Below, piece after piece: positions 1-8,152 of a stretch of 62,478 nucleotides of DNA. Location of the stretch: contig ONSR01000038.1 of NCBI GenBank assembly GCA_900320565.1, forward strand, positions 1 to 62,478, in the 5' to 3' direction. A program made the translations under genes and the position numbers. Each line of letters opens with the position of its first letter. Positions within the stretch are counted from its first letter, which is position 1. Source of the stretch: an uncultured Prevotellaceae bacterium. Lineage in GTDB: Bacteria > Bacteroidota > Bacteroidia > Bacteroidales > Bacteroidaceae. Under the pieces are notes generated by a model. The model saw only the letters and a list, made by a program, of their open reading frames with translations. It ran no database searches and was not told the DNA's origin.

Positions 1-117
1 ACCAGTCCCACGCTTGCGCGCAGCCTCGCGAATGGTTTCTATAATTGTATCGACATACTTTTCGTGTTCGGCATCGGCCACAAGCACACGTATGTCTTCG
101 CCCTTTATATCTTTCAT
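1..117 (-). CDS. GNAT-family N-acetyltransferase, N-terminal part only
   Basis: The reading frame starts at ATG 117 and runs off the left edge of the window. The visible residues begin MKDIKGEDIRVLVADAEHEK and continue with a helix ending in ARKRGTG. AAGGAG lies about 12 nt upstream of the start. In Bacteroidales a GNAT acetyltransferase usually sits between argR and argG in the arginine operon, and this ORF lies 45 bp downstream of argR on the same strand. Assignment therefore rests mainly on context plus the N-terminal pattern. The acetyl-CoA binding motif is outside the window. Confidence 0.6.
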   Translation of the reverse strand, partial: MKDIKGEDIRVLVADAEHEKYVDTIIETIREAARKRGTG

Positions 118-132
118 TTCAAAGATGTCTCC

Positions 133-154
133 TTATATATATAATAATGTGTAG
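133..154 (-). promoter_or_regulatory. AT-rich leader motif before the GNAT gene
   Basis: On the minus strand this reads CTACACATTATTATATATAT, just before the AAGGAG of the GNAT gene. Near-identical stretches precede dnaA (32084-32106) and susC (26784-26806). A shorter relative precedes secA (8136-8152). Function is not known to me; it may be a leader or initiation enhancer. Confidence 0.4.
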
Positions 155-161
155 CGAAACT

Positions 162-585
162 TTATCCCAGTTTGGGGAACATGTCACGAACAATCTTGCC
201 AGCCACTTCCCTGTCCACACCTTCTGCCAGGACCACGATTACCGTATCGTCGCCGGCAACAGTTCCAAGGAAATTGGGGTTCTTGGCGTTATCCACATCA
301 TAGGCAACCATGCTGGCATGACCAGGTGGGGTGTGTACGACCATTAGATTTCCAGAGAAATTAAGCCGCCACTTCGTCTGGTTTACCTCTTCCAACACTA
401 TGGCCGTTACGTATCCTGACTTTACTGATGCGCAACTGCTTGAGGTCGCGACTTAAGGTTGTTTGTGTGCTGACAAAACCTTCTTCTTTCAATGCGGCGA
501 GCAAATCTTCCTGACTCTCCAGGCTGTTCGTGCTGACAATCTTGCGGATTGTTTGCAATCTGGCTTTCTTATCCAGCTTTTCCAT
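162..585 (-). pseudogene. argR: Arginine repressor ArgR, split by a frameshift
   Basis: Two overlapping frames together make one ArgR. The first (585 to 361) starts MEKLDKKARLQTIRKIVS and carries the winged-helix DNA-binding domain, with the signature TQTTLSRDLKQL. The second (398 to 162) supplies the C-terminal oligomerisation and arginine-binding domain (SGNLMVVHTPPGHASMVAYD, then GTVAGDDTVIVV). The frame changes near 425-432, just after RISK, where removing one base gives ISKSGYVTAIVLEE. Total length is 424 nt, one more than a multiple of three. A repaired protein would have about 140 residues, slightly short for the family. ArgR represses arginine biosynthesis, and the downstream acetyltransferase fits that operon. 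It is either a true null allele or a sequencing or assembly error. Confidence 0.85.
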
Positions 586-613
586 CTTTTTAAATTTTAT
601 GAGTTAACGGCTG

Positions 614-621
614 CAAAGATA
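614..621 (-). promoter_or_regulatory. Bacteroidetes -7 box for argR
   Basis: The minus strand reads TATCTTTG, matching TAnnTTTG, 29 nt upstream of the argR ATG at 585. A -33 element is not obvious. Confidence 0.55.
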
Positions 622-719
622 CAACATTTTATGCAAACAAGCATAACTTTTCACGCATAATATGCACTTTTCTCATGCTTTTTCTGCATAAGACCTTCAT
701 TTTGTCTGCATATTCAGCA

Positions 720-2021
720 TTATTCGTCGAGAATACGAAGCTGGACAAGCTCAATCTTTGTCGTGGTCTTCTTGGTGACTTTGAACTCCCATTTGCCAAT
801 CCTGACAGGTTCATTCAGCTTGGGGAAGTTCTGGAACTCATGAAGAATAAGGCCTCCGACGGTCAAATACTCGTCGCTTTCAGGCAAATCGAGGTCAAGA
901 AGTTCGTTGGCTTGAGCTATCTCGAGACGTCCTGAAAGCAGGTATTCGCCTGGAGCGGTCTGCCTGGCTGTATAGTTCTTGCTGTCGTGCTCGTCTTCTA
1001 TCTCACCGAAGATCTCTTCAACAAGGTCTTCCATTGTGACGATTCCACTCGTGCCGCCGAACTCATCGACGATAACAGCGAGGGAACGCTTCTGGCTGAT
1101 GAAGATGCCGAGCAACTTCTGAGCATTCATCGTCTCAGGCACGATAGGCACTTCACGAACGTGCTCTGTCCAATCTTCATCTTCGCCGAGGCGGAACATC
1201 TCGACGGTATGGATGTAACCGACAATATCGTCGATATCTTCCTTATATACTATAATCTTGCTATGACCACTCTCAACGAACAGGGTAAGCAAGTCTCGAA
1301 GCGAGGTTTCTGTCGATACGGCTGTTATCTCGGTTCGTGGAACAATACAGTCACGCACCTTGACAGAGCTGAAGTCAAGTGCGTTCTGGAATATCTTCAC
1401 TTCGTCTTCGATATCCTCATCGTCGGCTGCTTTATCGATATTGCTTTGGATAAGATAATCAAGGTCTTCGCGGGTAAAGGTCTTTTCCTGCTCCGTTCTC
1501 TTAACCTTCTCGCCTACCATCCAAAGCAAGAGTTTGCCAAGCGAACTCGTAAACTTACTGATGGGCCAGAGCACAATATAGAATATGTAGGCAGGCAGAG
1601 CAAAGATGCGCATCATCTTGTTGGGATTGATGCGGAAGAGCGTCTTGGGCAAGAACTCGCCAGTAACGAGGACAATGAATGTGGCAAGAATTGTTTGCAG
1701 GAACAGGCAAAGAGCTTCGTTAGGGCAATTGCCATCAGGATGGTGAATACCCAAGGGAATAAGGATTAGGGCATTGACTATCTTTGCCATCAGAATGCCA
1801 TAAACGACCAGGGCGATATTGTTTCCCACCAGAAGTGTCGAGATGAAACTGTTGGGGTGACGATAGAAGGTATCGATCAGGCGGGAAGAAAAGCCCTGTT
1901 CCTCCCTATCCATCTCAAAGCGAAGCTTGCTGCTCGAGACGAAAGCTATCTCCATACCCGAGAAGAAGCCCGAGAAGAGGAGAGTAACGATTGTGGCTAT
2001 TATGATTGATGTGTCTATCAT
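720..2021 (-). CDS. CNNM/CBS-domain transporter (hemolysin C/GldE family)
   Basis: The 433-residue membrane protein has the order seen in CorC/HlyC/GldE proteins. A DUF21/CNNM transmembrane domain (about residues 1-190, with FISTLLVGNNIALVVYG) is followed by a CBS pair (about 205-325, starting VRDCIVPRTEITAV) and a C-terminal CorC_HlyC domain (about 345-425, with DEYLTVGGLI). Members are linked to Mg/Co efflux; GldE-type members occur in gliding and T9SS organisms. The ATG overlaps the lptC stop codon by four bases (ATGA), so the two are probably translationally coupled. The specific substrate cannot be read from sequence. Confidence 0.88.
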   Translation of the reverse strand: MIDTSIIIATIVTLLFSGFFSGMEIAFVSSSKLRFEMDREEQGFSSRLIDTFYRHPNSFISTLLVGNNIALVVYGILMAKIVNALILIPLGIHHPDGNCPNEALCLFLQTILATFIVLVTGEFLPKTLFRINPNKMMRIFALPAYIFYIVLWPISKFTSSLGKLLLWMVGEKVKRTEQEKTFTREDLDYLIQSNIDKAADDEDIEDEVKIFQNALDFSSVKVRDCIVPRTEITAVSTETSLRDLLTLFVESGHSKIIVYKEDIDDIVGYIHTVEMFRLGEDEDWTEHVREVPIVPETMNAQKLLGIFISQKRSLAVIVDEFGGTSGIVTMEDLVEEIFGEIEDEHDSKNYTARQTAPGEYLLSGRLEIAQANELLDLDLPESDEYLTVGGLILHEFQNFPKLNEPVRIGKWEFKVTKKTTTKIELVQLRILDE

Positions 2022-2581
2022 TGACGAGTAGGCTCTATTTCTGTAACAGGGAAAGTTCCTGCGGAATTGAATACTGTATAGCGTGTCATTTGCTCGTTGC
2101 TATGGAACTCATCGCCTTCGAGTTCACGTTCGGGAGTTGTGATGTGCATGTATTGGGTGTTCCACATCTCATGTTTGTTCAGGTCCCAGAAGAGTTCTTC
2201 TGTACGGAAGACATCGCCGTTGACGTTGCGTATCAGCACTCTTCCCCGCAGTTCCCAGAGTTGTTGCTTGTGCAGGTAAGCCGTATCGGACTGTACGAAG
2301 AGGTCGGTATGGAACTTCTCGTCGAAGCGTTCCATGAGCAGTCCTTTCATGAACTTCCATGAGGGCGGTTCGCCATTGGAGCCATTATAGATGTCCCATT
2401 CCTCAGCGACCAGATGATAGCGCATCATGCCGCTATCGCTAATGAGGGTATTGATGCCTGTCGAATGCATGAACAGGAGAGAATCCTTCCCTGCAACGGG
2501 TTCTGCCAGATGCTCCACCTCGCCCGAGCAGCTAAAGGAGAGCAATAAGAGGAACAGGAGAACAGGAGAGAGGCTTCTCAT
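2018..2581 (-). CDS. lptC: LPS export protein LptC
   Basis: The 187-residue lipoprotein has a short signal peptide and a lipobox ending at Cys18 (LLSFSC). The body is the LptC/LptA-type beta-jellyroll that passes LPS from the inner-membrane LptBFG complex to LptA; RGRVLIRNVNGDVFRTEELF resembles the repeated strand pattern of that fold. The length matches Bacteroidetes LptC. The gene overlaps the upstream outer-membrane protein gene by one base (TGATG) and the downstream CBS transporter by four, so the three form a tight operon, probably with coaX. Confidence 0.85.
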   Translation of the reverse strand: MRSLSPVLLFLLLLSFSCSGEVEHLAEPVAGKDSLLFMHSTGINTLISDSGMMRYHLVAEEWDIYNGSNGEPPSWKFMKGLLMERFDEKFHTDLFVQSDTAYLHKQQLWELRGRVLIRNVNGDVFRTEELFWDLNKHEMWNTQYMHITTPERELEGDEFHSNEQMTRYTVFNSAGTFPVTEIEPTRQ

Positions 2582-3891
2582 CAGTTAATCTTGTACTTCA
2601 CGAACCATCGTTCATTGAATGTCATGCCGAGATTGATGACGAAGTAATCTTCTTTCAGGCCGACTGCACCAGACGAACGCCTCAACCACTGCACACCTAC
2701 ATTAACGACTGAGCGGTTGTTAATCTTGTTTGTAATGGGCAATCCAACGCCCATTCCCATGCGGAGTTCCATAGGCCCATCCTTACCGTCCACCTTGAGA
2801 TAGGGGGTGGTGTAACTGATGCCTGCACGATATTGGATACGCTTCCAATATGCCTTCACATAGGGGTCTGGAGTCCATTGAGCACCGACGCCTATCTTGG
2901 TCATATTCTTGTAAGAACCCTCCATAGGCACATAGCCTGCGGGTGTTTCGACGGGCATGCGGCAGTTGCCCCAGCGTTCGTGACGCACGTCGGCAGCCAC
3001 CATGAGGGTATTCTTGTGTTGCCATGAAGCGCCAAAGGCATAGGAGTATGGCAGGTCGAATGGAGAGGAAGCCGTATATTCTGTCGTATCGCCCTTTATG
3101 GTAAAGAGGGTGAGCGATGCGTCTTGTGCTATCTTGTGTCCTATGCCTGCCGTGATGCCGAGATTCAGCCAGTCTTGCGAGGTCAGCCTTACGGAATATT
3201 GAGCGCCCAAGTCTATCTTATAGGTCAGCATCGAGGCATAATAGGTCTTGATGGTGCTACTGTACGAGCTGCTGCTTGTGCCGCCTTCCTGAAAGTCCGG
3301 CACAACCGAATGGCTGTATTTTCCCCAGAGCAGACCGGCATTGGCACCTATCGAGAAGTTCCGAAACGCCTTCCAGCCCAATCCGATGTATGCCTGGTTC
3401 AAGCCTCCGCTACCGATATAGGTTCCGCTGAATGTCTCGGCCAACGAACTGTTCTGGTTGTAGCCGATAACCCTTTCTGGCGAATAGAACTTATACCCGA
3501 TGCTTGTATAAGGCATGAAGCCGGCGGCGAGGCCGAGCCTCTTGGCGATGTGCATACCCACATGAACATAATCGAGCGTTGCACTGTTCACACCTACGGT
3601 TTTTGCCCCTAAATTCATCTTGCCGAAGGAACCGCTCATGCCTACATCCAGAATGAGGCTTAGGGAATCGATGGCAGAATAAGAGGCGGGATTGAGCGAA
3701 TTGATGCGATTGCCGACGCGGACGCCAGCACCAACGCCTCCCATTGATTTACTGAGGCCGTTCGACTGGTCATGAAGCACACCCAGCCCGAAGCGGGAAT
3801 ACGAGGAGATTGTGCCTGTCGATTGCGCCCTCAGGGGCAAGGAGCAAGGAGCAAGGAGCAAGAGAAATGCAAGTAACTTAAGATTCTTCAT
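2581..3891 (-). CDS. Outer-membrane beta-barrel protein, function unknown
   Basis: The 436-residue protein has a signal peptide ending near LRAQ (residue 23). The mature part has alternating hydrophobic and aromatic strands, many Gly/Ser/Tyr residues and a terminal strand WFVKYKIN, as in outer-membrane barrels. The N-terminal SSYSRFGLGVL and MGGVGAGVRVGNRINSLNPA resemble FadL/PorV-like barrels of Bacteroidetes. It lies between coaX and lptC, a conserved Bacteroidales arrangement as far as I recall. The signal-peptide coding region contains three perfect copies of a 7-bp repeat (3841-3861), which could slip and switch the frame. No substrate can be assigned. Confidence 0.75.
   Translation of the reverse strand: MKNLKLLAFLLLLAPCSLPLRAQSTGTISSYSRFGLGVLHDQSNGLSKSMGGVGAGVRVGNRINSLNPASYSAIDSLSLILDVGMSGSFGKMNLGAKTVGVNSATLDYVHVGMHIAKRLGLAAGFMPYTSIGYKFYSPERVIGYNQNSSLAETFSGTYIGSGGLNQAYIGLGWKAFRNFSIGANAGLLWGKYSHSVVPDFQEGGTSSSSYSSTIKTYYASMLTYKIDLGAQYSVRLTSQDWLNLGITAGIGHKIAQDASLTLFTIKGDTTEYTASSPFDLPYSYAFGASWQHKNTLMVAADVRHERWGNCRMPVETPAGYVPMEGSYKNMTKIGVGAQWTPDPYVKAYWKRIQYRAGISYTTPYLKVDGKDGPMELRMGMGVGLPITNKINNRSVVNVGVQWLRRSSGAVGLKEDYFVINLGMTFNERWFVKYKIN
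3841..3861 (-). repeat. Heptanucleotide repeat in a signal-peptide coding region
   Basis: GGAGCAA is repeated three times on the plus strand (3841, 3848, 3855), plus a degenerate flanking copy. It encodes the hydrophobic core LLAPCSL of the outer-membrane protein signal peptide. Because 7 is not a multiple of 3, gain or loss of a unit would shift the frame. Confidence 0.75.
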
Positions 3892-3900
3892 CCTTAATTC

Positions 3901-4641
3901 TTAATTCTTCACTCTTAATTCTTTATTGTAGTCGAGTATCTTGTTGAGTCCTCTCGGGACTATGTATTTGTCTGTAAACACCAGGTTCTTGATGTCTTCG
4001 TCGAAATTGATGCGATTGCCGCCCGTCAGGAAGACCTGCAGGTGTGGGAACTTCGAGCGCATAGACTTGATGTAGCCCTCAATCTCATACTTCATGCCGC
4101 GCAGCACACCGCTGCGGATGGCTGTCTCCGTGCTGTAGCCCATGCCGGGCACCTCGCCTTCGGGATCTACAAGAGGCAGACGGGCAGTGAACTCGTGCAA
4201 GGCCCGGAGACGCATCTGCATGCCAGGAGCGATGTTGCCGCCCCAATAGTTGCCACGAGCATCGATGACCTCGTAGGTGATGCAAGTGCCTGCATCGATG
4301 ATGAGGAGGTCGGTATTGGGCTTCAGCGAACTGGCGCCAACGACGGCTGCCAAACGGTCGCTGCCAAGCGTCTCGGGCGTGCGATAACGACACGTTATGG
4401 GTATCGGGGTGTCCGACGTAAAGCGGAGCAGCGGGAACGGCAGACTATTGAGTGCTTTCTCCTCGCCTGGAGTGAGATTGCGGACGGCACCCACGATGCC
4501 TTGACGAAAACTGTGCTTACCGACGAAGGCAGCCAGTCCAGAGAGGTCTCCATTCTCAGCCCGAAGCTCATCGACGGGCTCGTCTCCACGGAAAGCCACC
4601 ATCTTGATGACGGAGTTTCCTATGTCTATTATCAATTTCAC
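3901..4641 (-). CDS. coaX: Type III pantothenate kinase
   Basis: This enzyme phosphorylates pantothenate in the first step of CoA synthesis. The ASKHA-fold motifs are present: phosphate-1 LIIDIGNS near the N terminus, GSDRLAAVVGA, phosphate-2 LLIIDAGTCITYE, then GGNIAPGMQMR and LTGGN. I chose GTG 4641 rather than the in-frame GTG 4647 because the -7 box occupies 4647-4654. The message would then start at or next to GTG 4641, giving MKLIIDIGN, the usual N terminus. The length of 246 residues is typical. It heads the operon with the outer-membrane protein and lptC. Confidence 0.9.
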   Translation of the reverse strand: MKLIIDIGNSVIKMVAFRGDEPVDELRAENGDLSGLAAFVGKHSFRQGIVGAVRNLTPGEEKALNSLPFPLLRFTSDTPIPITCRYRTPETLGSDRLAAVVGASSLKPNTDLLIIDAGTCITYEVIDARGNYWGGNIAPGMQMRLRALHEFTARLPLVDPEGEVPGMGYSTETAIRSGVLRGMKYEIEGYIKSMRSKFPHLQVFLTGGNRINFDEDIKNLVFTDKYIVPRGLNKILDYNKELRVKN

Positions 4642-4646
4642 GGGCA

Positions 4647-4654
4647 CAAAGGTA
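4647..4654 (-). promoter_or_regulatory. -7 box for coaX, abutting the start codon
   Basis: The minus strand reads TACCTTTG. Its last base is 6 nt from GTG 4641, so the transcript is probably leaderless. Confidence 0.65.
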
Positions 4655-4662
4655 CAACTTTT

Positions 4663-4695
4663 AATTCATAATTCATAATTCATAATTCATAATTT
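4663..4695. repeat. 9-bp AT-rich tandem repeat upstream of coaX
   Basis: About four copies of AATTCATAA lie in the -20 to -50 region of the coaX promoter. The reverse-oriented equivalent (AATTATG) precedes the promoter at 48005. Confidence 0.7.
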
Positions 4696-4858
4696 TGTTA
4701 TTTTAACCATATTGGGTGCAAGTCATCCGGTTAAAAGGCCACCAAACAAGACACTCTTTCCACAAATACAGATTGTTACCGAATCTAGTCTTTTGCTTTC
4801 TATCTGTCATATTTCACTGTACCCAAAAAGGGGCTAAAACAGGCCGAATTTACCAATT

Positions 4859-4920
4859 CATTAGGGAGGGTTCCCCAACGCCCTATAGGGGAATGGCAAA
4901 CGCCCTATAGGGGAATGACA
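4859..4920. repeat. 22-bp periodic palindrome array, CCCTATAGGGG type, two to three units
   Basis: Cores begin at 4881 and 4903, exactly 22 bp apart, each followed by AATG. A weak unit precedes them near 4859. The same core and spacing recur at 14616-14714 and 27034-27110. Confidence 0.8.
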
Positions 4921-5300
4921 ATTTCGGCAGTGTACCTTGGGTGACTCCTCTGTAGTAAAATTGGGCAAAAACGCTGTTAAAATGGGCGTTTTTGGCAAGC
5001 GAAGTTGTCAATCCAGTACTTTTCTCTTGGATTTTCGGTTTGTAACATATTGATTATCAGTACAGACTCGTTTTAAGCGCATTTCTCCTGAAAAATGAGC
5101 AAAACATCGTCCGTGGACATTTTCGGCGATTTTACAAGATTCTCGCAAAATCAAGATGTAAGCAAATCGGCGTATTTACTTACATTTTGCCAAACCCAGA
5201 CCCTTGGAACATGAAGTTCCAGAACACTCTTGGAGTCAGTTCCTCGCACTTCTCGCCTGACTGCACGCCCCTCATATTTCTTATTAAGGACAGAATATTC

Positions 5301-5331
5301 TTGCGAGTTTGGGGAAAAAGTTGTACCTTTG
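5301..5331 (+). promoter_or_regulatory. Promoter of the DUF4105 gene
   Basis: TTG at 5301-5303, 20 bp, then TACCTTTG at 5324-5331. GTG 5337 lies 6 nt after the box, the same geometry as at coaX. Confidence 0.7.
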
Positions 5332-5336
5332 CGCCC

Positions 5337-6539
5337 GTGTTTAAGAGATTGGTCATATTTTTATGCTTTTTTCTGTTGTCAGTTGTAAGTTGTAAGTTGT
5401 CAATTACACTAGCACAACAGGACACCCTGCGCGTGTCACTTCTCACCTGCTCGCCTGGGCAGGAGGTGTATTCCCTCTATGGACACACCGCCATTCGCGT
5501 GCAAGTGCCGAAGGACAGCATCGACGAGGTCTTCAACTACGGCGTCTTCGACTTCCGTAAGCCCCACTTCACCTGGCACTTCGTGCTTGGGCAGACGGAC
5601 TACATGATAGAGCCGCTCCCCTGGAAGTACTTCATTATCGACTATGACAGGCGTGGCTCCAGCATCACCGAGCAGGAACTGAACCTGACGCCTTCCGAGG
5701 CAAACTGCTTGCTGGCTGCACTCATCGAGAACTGCCAGCCGGAGAATCGCGAATACCGATACAACTTCCTCTACAATAACTGCACGACGAAGGTGCGCGA
5801 CATGGTGGAGCAAGTCGTCAGAGGCAGCATCCAATATCCTGACACCCTACCCCACCAGACAGCTCGCGAGATTCTGCATCATTACACGGCTCAGCATCCT
5901 TGGGCACAGGAAGGCAATGACTTACTGCTTGGCTCCGAGATGGACACCATATTGTCCGAACGGGCAGCGATGTTCATCCCGGAGAACATGATGCAAGCCT
6001 TCGATGGCGCCTTTATCCGTAATGGCAAAGGAGAAATGAGGCCTCTCGTAAGAGACAAGAAAGTTCTGCTTGAGGCAAAAGAACAAGTCGTGGAGAGCGA
6101 GTTCCTACTTTCTCCCCTGCAAGTCATGCTTTGCTTTGGAGCGCTTTGCCTCTTCATCTTGCTTCTCGAAGCATGGCTGGGGCGACACTTCTGGCTTTGG
6201 GATGTATTGATTCTCCTGCTTCAAGGAGCTGCCGGAACCTTGCTCTGCTTCATGTTCTTCTTTTCAGAACACCCCGCGGTAGACTCCAATTGGCAGATTT
6301 GGCTGCTCAATCCGATCTACTTCATCGGCATTCCTCTTGTCATAAAAGCTGCCACCAAGCATAAGGAAACACTCTGGTATGCCTTCTATTTTGCCGTTTT
6401 GGCATTATTCTTGTTATTTTCTCCATGGATACCACAAGTATTTGCGAAAATAACCGTACCTTTGGCATTGTGTTTGCTCACAAGACCTTTAAGTTATTAT
6501 TACTTCTGCCACAGAAAGAAGAAGCATGGCCGTAAATAA
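5337..6539 (+). CDS. DUF4105 membrane protein
   Basis: This 400-residue protein has an N-terminal signal sequence (LVIFLCFFLLSVVS) and a DUF4105 domain (about residues 30-180) with the family pattern YSLYGHTAIRV, FDFRKPHFTWHFVLG and YNFLYNNCTTKVRD. At least four hydrophobic segments follow (about 255-275, 285-305, 320-340, 350-385). The conserved His and Cys suggest an NlpC/P60-like papain fold, but catalysis is unproven. No in-frame ATG exists near the signal peptide, so GTG 5337, placed 6 nt after the -7 box, is the best start. Four imperfect 7-bp repeats lie inside the signal-peptide coding region. The gene overlaps the next one by 14 bp. Confidence 0.75.
   Translation: MFKRLVIFLCFFLLSVVSCKLSITLAQQDTLRVSLLTCSPGQEVYSLYGHTAIRVQVPKDSIDEVFNYGVFDFRKPHFTWHFVLGQTDYMIEPLPWKYFIIDYDRRGSSITEQELNLTPSEANCLLAALIENCQPENREYRYNFLYNNCTTKVRDMVEQVVRGSIQYPDTLPHQTAREILHHYTAQHPWAQEGNDLLLGSEMDTILSERAAMFIPENMMQAFDGAFIRNGKGEMRPLVRDKKVLLEAKEQVVESEFLLSPLQVMLCFGALCLFILLLEAWLGRHFWLWDVLILLLQGAAGTLLCFMFFFSEHPAVDSNWQIWLLNPIYFIGIPLVIKAATKHKETLWYAFYFAVLALFLLFSPWIPQVFAKITVPLALCLLTRPLSYYYFCHRKKKHGRK
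5376..5403 (+). repeat. Heptanucleotide repeat in the DUF4105 signal peptide
   Basis: Four units (TTGTCAG, TTGTAAG, TTGTAAG, TTGTCAA) encode the end of the signal peptide. In the present state ATG 5363 leads to an early TAA. Loss of one unit would put that ATG in frame with the mature protein, so slippage could exchange start codons. Confidence 0.7.
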
Positions 6540-8112
6540 ATACAGACTACTATCCTCGCTCATCGTGCTACTTGCCGTGACGGGTTCCAACGCTCAAGAC
6601 GCGCCTCAGGTGCCGTCCTTGGTCGTAAACATCGTCATCGACCAGTTGAGGAGCGACTATCTGGATGCCTTCACGCCACTTTATGGGCAGAGAGGGTTCC
6701 AACGTCTCAAAGAACAAGGGCGCTTCTATTCACAAGCAGAATACCCCTTCAGCTCGCCCGACCAAGCATCGGCTATGGCTTGCCTGATGACTGGCACCAG
6801 CCCATATGCTAACGGCATTGTGGGCGATCGTTGGCTCGACCGACAGACCTTGCGGCCCGTCTTCTGCGTGGACGACGAGACTTATCCAGGCATCCTTACT
6901 GACGAGAAGTCCTCGCCCAAGCACCTTGCCGTATCAACCATCGGCGACGAACTGAAGGTATCTTCCGAGGGGAAGAGCCTCGTCTATTCCATCGCCCCGA
7001 CTCGTGAAGCAGCCATCCTCGGTGCAGGCCACGCAGGTAACGGTGCTTTCTGGCTCGACGACTGGACAGGCAGATGGGCTACCACTTGTTACTACGACAA
7101 CTATCCCGAATGGGCTACCGAATACGACAAACTGTCTTCGCTCGAAGACCGCATTGGCGACATACACTATGAACCCCTCAATGAGCAAGTAGTCAACTTC
7201 CACTACTTCGTTTCGACTGGCGCAAAGGTCAAGCCTTTCAGCCACAAGTTTAAGTCTGGCCGCAAGTTCCGCGAGTTCAAGGCTACAGCTTGCGTCAACG
7301 ATGAGGTCAACCTTTTTGCTAAGCATACCATCGAGAAGGCTGGGCTCGGCACCGATGCCGTCACCGACCTGCTGACGCTCACCTATTATGCCGGCACTTA
7401 TGACCACCAGTCCGCCATCGGGTACGGCATGGAGATGCAGGACACTTACGCTCGTCTCGACCGGCAACTCGAGGAACTCTTTGATTTCATCGACGAGAAG
7501 GTAGGCTCGGACAAGACGCTGTTCGTGGTTACCAGCACAGGTTACTTCGATTCCGAAGAGATGATGGACCTGAGCAAGTACCGCATCCCTACAGGTGTCT
7601 TCTCCATCACGAAGGCACAGGCTCTGCTCAACATGTACCTCATCGCCGTTTACGGGCAGGGCAATTATGTTGAGACAGCCATCGACAACCAACTCTATCT
7701 TAACCTAAAACTCATTGAGAACCGCAACCTCAACCTGACGGAAGTGCTCGACCGTTGCAGCGCTTTCCTCATCCAGTTGAGTGGCGTTAAGGATGTCTAT
7801 ACGAGTCAGCGCCTTGCTCTTGGCGCCGGCACTCCAGGCATCAGCAAGCTCCGCAATGCATACAACCCGAGATGCTCTGGCGACATCCTAATACAAGTCT
7901 CGCCAGGATGGGTGCTCAAGAACGAGGAAACGCACGACCAATCACTCAGTCGAGAGTCGTACCTAAGCTTCCCACTCTTCTTCCTCGGCGCAGGCATCGT
8001 ACCCGAAAAGGTTCGAATCCCCGTCAGCATCGACCAGGTTGCACCCACAATAGCACAGACTCTGCGCATCCGAGCTCCGAACGCTTGTCCGCAGGCTCCA
8101 CTTAACTACTAA
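6526..8112 (+). CDS. Alkaline-phosphatase-superfamily protein, probably inactive
   Basis: The 528-residue exported protein (signal peptide to about residue 23) is related to type I phosphodiesterase/PafA-like enzymes: VVNIVIDQLRSDYL with Asp39, then a nucleophile region (76-100) with TGTSPYANGIVGD, a D293-H294 region, and a C-terminal FPLFFLGAGIV plus APTIAQTL. The nucleophile loop is SSPDQA instead of the usual T-x-P-x-H. The usual TADHG metal-binding motif is replaced by TSTGYFD (336-342). Two expected metal ligands are therefore absent. It starts inside the DUF4105 gene and precedes secA, so a non-catalytic role in envelope work is possible. Confidence 0.75.
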   Translation: MAVNKYRLLSSLIVLLAVTGSNAQDAPQVPSLVVNIVIDQLRSDYLDAFTPLYGQRGFQRLKEQGRFYSQAEYPFSSPDQASAMACLMTGTSPYANGIVGDRWLDRQTLRPVFCVDDETYPGILTDEKSSPKHLAVSTIGDELKVSSEGKSLVYSIAPTREAAILGAGHAGNGAFWLDDWTGRWATTCYYDNYPEWATEYDKLSSLEDRIGDIHYEPLNEQVVNFHYFVSTGAKVKPFSHKFKSGRKFREFKATACVNDEVNLFAKHTIEKAGLGTDAVTDLLTLTYYAGTYDHQSAIGYGMEMQDTYARLDRQLEELFDFIDEKVGSDKTLFVVTSTGYFDSEEMMDLSKYRIPTGVFSITKAQALLNMYLIAVYGQGNYVETAIDNQLYLNLKLIENRNLNLTEVLDRCSAFLIQLSGVKDVYTSQRLALGAGTPGISKLRNAYNPRCSGDILIQVSPGWVLKNEETHDQSLSRESYLSFPLFFLGAGIVPEKVRIPVSIDQVAPTIAQTLRIRAPNACPQAPLNY

Positions 8113-8135
8113 GACAATCATCATAAACAACGAAC

Positions 8136-8152
8136 AATACATTATATAATAT
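8136..8152 (+). promoter_or_regulatory. AT-rich leader motif before secA
   Basis: AATACATTATATAATAT directly abuts the secA ATG at 8153. It resembles the leaders at dnaA, susC and the GNAT gene. No Shine-Dalgarno sequence is visible here. Confidence 0.4.

Larger units (their letters stand above)
4696..5336. other. Intergenic region between divergent genes
   Basis: No convincing gene is present. From left to right it holds two good and one degenerate 22-bp units with core CCCTATAGGGG (4859-4920), GGGCGTTTTTGGCAAGCGAAG near 4984 that resembles 37375-37395, and a palindrome ATGTAAG/CTTACAT (5157-5187) with a relative at 37728-37755. It ends with the DUF4105 promoter. The two long intergenic regions (here and 37270-37830) therefore look related. 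Confidence 0.5.

Noticed and set aside
4859-4920. CRISPR array
   Set aside because: Units are only 22 bp with an 11-bp palindromic core and about 11-bp spacers; no cas genes are near any of the arrays.
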